A stretch of DNA of 64,000 nt from an uncultured Prevotella sp. (lineage in GTDB: Bacteria > Bacteroidota > Bacteroidia > Bacteroidales > Bacteroidaceae), in assembly GCA_902495455.1 (NCBI GenBank), contig CABUXJ010000012.1, forward strand, positions 1 through 64,000, written 5' to 3'. Positions 60,599 to 64,000 of this stretch are shown piece by piece. The position numbers and the translations under genes were made by a program. Each line of letters starts with the position of its first letter. Position 1 is the first letter of the stretch. The notes under the pieces are model-generated. The model had not been told where the DNA came from and did not search any database. It saw nothing but the letters and a program-made list of their open reading frames with translations.

Positions 60599-63500
60599 CT
60601 ATCTGTATATGCTTTTCACCACCTTTATGCTGCCATCCGAATAGACATTACGCTCGATGACGATGCCCGTCGGCACGGTCACGCGGCGTCCGTAAACGTC
60701 ATATAGAGTCGTGGAAACCACCTTTGCTCCGCTTGTCGACCGCGTCGGCGAGATGATGCCGTCGGCATCCGCCTTCTCAGCGGCACGGCGCAGCTGCGCG
60801 TGAACGTTATAGTAAGCCGCTTTCGGCTTCAGTCCTGCGTCGAAGAGCAGCGGACTGTTCTGTCGCCACGAGTGGTTGTCGGAGATGCCCCAGACGAGCA
60901 TCGACGGACAATTGTCGTTGCGCAGGAACACGCGGGTTATTGCGCCGTATTCCTTTGCCTGCGTGTCGAGCGCGTCGGCAGCGTACGGATTGGCCAGCGC
61001 GATGTCCAGTTCGGTGATGATGCAGTCCATGTCCAGCTCCGCATAGCGTCGTATGTTCTTCTCCAATTTCAGCGTGTCGAGCTGTCCCGTGGTCAGATGG
61101 CACTGCAGTCCGCAGCCGTCGATGGGGCGGTTGTCCGCCTTCAACCGCTTTATCAGATTATAGTAAGCCTCCGTCTTCGTGTCGCCCATGAACTCCGCAC
61201 CGTATTCGTTGATGAACAGACGGGCCTCCGGGTCGGCCTGATGCGCCCAGACGAACGCCGAGTCGATGAACTCCTCACCGATATACGTAGACCATATCGA
61301 CGGCCGCAGCTTATATGAGTCTGGATTTGTGCGCACGATGCTCTGGTCGTCGTCGAGCACCTCGTTGCACACGTCCCATTCGCGGATGCGTCCCTTATAC
61401 TGTCCGACGACGTTGAAGATGTGGTTCTTCAGAATGTCGAGCAGTTCGCGGCGAGAGAAATTGTTGTTGTTCTTCTTGCCGTCCTGGCTCACCCACGAGG
61501 GCACCTGCGAGTGCCATGCCAGCGTGTGTCCGCGCACCTCCTGCTTGTTCCGGTCGGCCACCCACATCACGGCGTCCGAGCCGCCATAGTTGAACACGCC
61601 CTGTGACGGTTCGGTAGCGTCAAACTTCATCTCGTTTTCGCCCACCAAGAGGTCAAACTCACGTCCCACGAGTCCCGTCTCGCCGTCGTCGCGGCTGCAG
61701 TCGTAACGGTAGCTTGCCACGGCCACGCCGATGTTCTTGTTCAGACGAGCCGTATACGTGCGCAGCGGCGTGTCGTCCGTCATGTCCGCCGTCCAGTCGT
61801 CGTCGGGATATTCGCCCTTGCCGCCCGTGTCGTCATCGTCGTCCTCCACGTCACCCTGACCGCCGTAGTCGAGCGACGTCACCTTGGCCACGATGTTGTA
61901 GCTGCCGTCCGCGCCCTCACGCTGCTCCACAACCCATGTGTAAGCCTTGGGGTAGCGCATCCGGAAGGCCCAGTCCGTGCCCTCCTTCTTCGCTGCCGTG
62001 AGCAGTGTCACCTCGTCGTTGACCTGCAGCAAAGCGCCGTCGGCGAGGGCTATGGTCAGCCGCGGAGTCTTCTCCGAGTCCTCAAAGTCCTGCGTCTTGG
62101 CGTTGTAAGCCATCGTGCCGCGCACGTCGACCGAGCCACTCTGTGTCGCATCCTTCACGACGCAGACGATGTTGGCCTCCGGATGGAGCGTCAGACTGCC
62201 GCCGTCGGCTTTCGTCATGTCCGCGAATGTCAGCCGTCCCGTGCCGTCCGTGCCCGGTCTGATTGTGCCGTAAGCCTCCGTCTGTGCCGCGATGCTGCCG
62301 TTGCCGCCCAGCGTCGTGCCCTTGAAGGCGAGCAGCGTGCCGCTGTTGCCCGTCGCACCGCTCTTTCGTCCAGCTTCGGCTGCAGCCATGTCATTGTCGA
62401 CGAGCAGCGTTCCGCCGAGCAGACGGATGCCGGCACCGATCTCGTTGTCATTGCCGGTGATGGTGTATGTGCCCGTGCCCTCCTTGATGAGACCCACGGT
62501 GTTGCCCGAGTTGGAGGCATAGATGCGTCCGGCCAGCGTGGCGTCGGTGTTGTCACAGCCCATGACATAATACGACTTGGCCGAACTCTTCTTGTAGTAT
62601 CCGTCGAGCGTCGAACCCGCTTCCGTGGCCAGCCGTCCGAAGCGGATGCCGCGCGTGCCTGACTCCACAGCCATCGTCGCCCCCTCATGGAGCGTGACCC
62701 TGCTGCCGGCGAAGACCTCGTTGCAGCGCGAGGCGTCGAGATTGTCGGGCTGGAACGTGCCGCTGCTCATCAGCAGACCGTAGAATCCGCAGCCCGCGGC
62801 CACCTCCTTATAAGGGTAGACGTCGATGTCTCCCCTCATGGCCGACCAGTCCGGCCATGTCGCGCCCTTGCTCGACTGCGTTCCGATGTACGACCGTTCG
62901 CCTCCGGCATGGATGTTGAGCCGGCCGCTGCCGGCCACCTTGCCCGTCCATTCCGAGTAGCGTGACGTCCTGACGTTGACCGTCGTCCCCTCCGGAACGT
63001 AGATGTTGTCGCCGATGGTGCGGTAGGAACTCGACGTGTTGGCCGAACAGTAGTCGAGCGTGCCGCCGTCGTCCGTCGTCAGATAGTCATCATATTCGCC
63101 CGCCAAACGGATGTTGTCGATATAGTAGTCGGTGTTGTTGTGGTGCAGACCGAGTCTTATCGTGCCCTCGGTGTTGTCGTCAGCCACCGGCTGCAGGTTG
63201 TATCGGCGGCTCTGCCACACACCCTTGTCGCCCTGATAGGGATAGCCCTCGTCGCGGTAGACCTCCTGCGTGCCGACGAAGACGGCAAACTGCTTCCAGT
63301 CGTCGACGTCGGACTCACTGCGGTATATGTCGCACGTCACCATCGGATAGCGGGCGGTCAGCGCCTGTCCGCGCAGTTCCGTTGGCAGGACAAACTCGGG
63401 GTGGCATCCCCACTCCTTGAGCACGACGTGCAACACCTTGTTGGAGGCGTTGGCCGGATCGGTCTCCACAGTCGCCGTCGATGCGATTTCGCCGGTTCCG

Positions 63501-63625
63501 TTGTGCCAAAGCGTCCATGTCGTGCCCACCGGATAACTCTCGAAGTCACACACCGTGAGAGGCACAGCGTATGTCGCTGCAGCCGTCAGTACGGCCGCAA
63601 CAGAGCATAAGATTTTCTTTCTCAT
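60599..63625 (-). CDS. Large GH10 endo-beta-1,4-xylanase with beta-helix stalk and sorting tail
   Basis: 1008 residues, far longer than a lone GH10 catalytic domain (about 330). After the signal peptide, a jelly-roll carbohydrate-binding-like domain (22-175) is followed by an Asn/Gly-rich beta-helix of the PATR type (about 180-500) and an acidic linker (VEDDDDDTGG, near 620). The GH10 barrel (about 645-960) shows the acid/base Glu755 in WDVCNEV and the nucleophile Glu872 in CIITELDIAL. The C-terminus, LYDVYGRRVTVPTG...GSIKVVKSIYR, resembles a type IX secretion tail. It acts on xylan, probably while displayed at the surface. No susCD pair is beside it. Confidence 0.93.
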   Translation of the reverse strand: MRKKILCSVAAVLTAAATYAVPLTVCDFESYPVGTTWTLWHNGTGEIASTATVETDPANASNKVLHVVLKEWGCHPEFVLPTELRGQALTARYPMVTCDIYRSESDVDDWKQFAVFVGTQEVYRDEGYPYQGDKGVWQSRRYNLQPVADDNTEGTIRLGLHHNNTDYYIDNIRLAGEYDDYLTTDDGGTLDYCSANTSSSYRTIGDNIYVPEGTTVNVRTSRYSEWTGKVAGSGRLNIHAGGERSYIGTQSSKGATWPDWSAMRGDIDVYPYKEVAAGCGFYGLLMSSGTFQPDNLDASRCNEVFAGSRVTLHEGATMAVESGTRGIRFGRLATEAGSTLDGYYKKSSAKSYYVMGCDNTDATLAGRIYASNSGNTVGLIKEGTGTYTITGNDNEIGAGIRLLGGTLLVDNDMAAAEAGRKSGATGNSGTLLAFKGTTLGGNGSIAAQTEAYGTIRPGTDGTGRLTFADMTKADGGSLTLHPEANIVCVVKDATQSGSVDVRGTMAYNAKTQDFEDSEKTPRLTIALADGALLQVNDEVTLLTAAKKEGTDWAFRMRYPKAYTWVVEQREGADGSYNIVAKVTSLDYGGQGDVEDDDDDTGGKGEYPDDDWTADMTDDTPLRTYTARLNKNIGVAVASYRYDCSRDDGETGLVGREFDLLVGENEMKFDATEPSQGVFNYGGSDAVMWVADRNKQEVRGHTLAWHSQVPSWVSQDGKKNNNNFSRRELLDILKNHIFNVVGQYKGRIREWDVCNEVLDDDQSIVRTNPDSYKLRPSIWSTYIGEEFIDSAFVWAHQADPEARLFINEYGAEFMGDTKTEAYYNLIKRLKADNRPIDGCGLQCHLTTGQLDTLKLEKNIRRYAELDMDCIITELDIALANPYAADALDTQAKEYGAITRVFLRNDNCPSMLVWGISDNHSWRQNSPLLFDAGLKPKAAYYNVHAQLRRAAEKADADGIISPTRSTSGAKVVSTTLYDVYGRRVTVPTGIVIERNVYSDGSIKVVKSIYR

Positions 63626-63720
63626 TTTGTCAACAATGTCTGATTCTTTTTTTGATTCTGTTAGTATGCGTTATGATCTCGTTATTGTCTGTATGTTCTC
63701 AAGTTGTTTTGTCGATGCTG

Positions 63721-63728
63721 CAAAGATA
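63721..63728 (-). promoter_or_regulatory. -7 box of the GH10 gene
   Basis: TATCTTTG on the minus strand, 95 nt before the ATG. No convincing -33. Confidence 0.4.
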
Positions 63729-63819
63729 GTCGTTTTTGTCATTAATATATGACTATGAAGATAAGGTTAACGTCTCTTAACGCCATATCTGAAGAACTCG
63801 TGTCATGATAATATCAAAA

Positions 63820-64000
63820 ATTTAACACAAGAAAATCGCTCCAAAAAAACGTCGGCGACGCTCCTGTTTTAACATTTGCGCGTCGTTTTCCGGCCGAAAA
63901 TTTTCCGCGGTCCTGCCGTAAGGCCCCCGTTGGTCTGCAATGAGCACGCCGTTGTCCTGCAACGAGCATGCCGCGGCGATGCAACGGCGGCCCCGTTGCA
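63820..64000 (+). repeat. Family D element, partial, cut by the window end
   Basis: CGCGTCGTTTTCCGGCCGAA is the reverse complement of the right end of copy 2, so this copy is in the opposite orientation. TGCCGTAAGG and several TTGCAACG quasi-palindromes follow to the end of the window. Nothing coding. Confidence 0.72.

Noticed and set aside
58293..60600. Replication origin next to mnmG
   Set aside because: No cluster of DnaA boxes (TTATCCACA-like) or AT-rich unwinding region was found; only the parS-like sites point to origin proximity.
59449..60660. 403-residue plus-strand open frame
   Set aside because: Antisense to mnmG and running through its promoter and the GH10 terminator; no domain.
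60599..63625. Xylan utilisation locus around GH10
   Set aside because: No susC/susD, other xylan enzymes or regulator beside it in the window; the gene has its own terminator and appears single.
1..64000. tRNA, rRNA or known riboswitch genes
   Set aside because: No cloverleaf, rRNA core or conserved riboswitch pattern was recognised by reading; a tRNAscan/Rfam search would settle it.

Overview
The window reads as chromosomal DNA of a Bacteroidales bacterium, most likely Prevotellaceae-like. Evidence: a SusC/SusD pair, a one-protein hybrid two-component regulator, PCMD and calycin-like surface proteins, C-terminal tails of the type IX secretion kind, the conserved order mnmG-apt-uvrC-dtd-mazG-deoC, and promoters of the Bacteroidota form TTG-N19/20-TAnnTTTG. 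No rRNA, tRNA, CRISPR array or transposase gene was recognised.

Layout. 1-3.7 kb (+): three-gene surface-protein operon (PCMD lipoprotein, beta-barrel, calycin/PCMD protein). 3.9-9.6 kb (-): rfbB, a sigma-region-4-like small gene, purT, a sugar 3,4-ketoisomerase, a FemAB/GNAT-like transferase and a DegT aminotransferase, suggesting synthesis of an amino-deoxy sugar nucleotide. 9.7-15.1 kb (-): phosphodiesterase, cytidylate-kinase-like protein, MATE exporter, rubredoxin (too short for routine ORF calling), GT9 glycosyltransferase and DUF4254. 15.2-16.2 kb (+): pdxB. 16.4-34.9 kb (-): a fructan utilisation locus: sufE-HTCS, then susC-susD-SGBP-GH32-like lipoprotein, then a secreted binding protein, a 62-residue peptide, GH32, MFS permease and fructokinase. 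35-37.7 kb (-): U32 protein and a beta-helix protein. 37.8-48 kb (mostly +): YiiX-like amidase, TrmH methyltransferase, XRE-cupin regulator plus AMP ligase, proB-[antitoxin-PIN toxin]-proA, ung and DUF3109. 48.5-52.3 kb: divergent polA and polyprenyl synthase. 52.4-60.3 kb (-): avd-like four-helix protein, deoC, mazG-like, dtd, uvrC, apt, mnmG, with two parS-like sites flanking apt. 60.6-63.6 kb (-): large GH10 xylanase.

How the fructan genes fit together. The HTCS has a periplasmic sugar-binding domain and an AraC output domain. A near-identical 56-bp element sits exactly 20 bp upstream of the -7 box in front of both susC and the second block (22.4 kb), so both blocks look like one regulon. 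Predicted flow: surface GH32-like enzyme and SGBP, SusCD import, periplasmic GH32, inner-membrane permease, fructokinase.

The most unusual property of the window is its repeats. Several families of palindromic or tandem repeats fill almost every intergenic gap. Some have entered genes: in-frame insertions lie inside the DegT aminotransferase, the AMP ligase and the HTCS linkers, and repeats supply the ends of at least six other proteins. A family of about 377 bp (two full copies, three related or partial) has hairpin arms that differ between copies but stay complementary, which suggests a selected structure.
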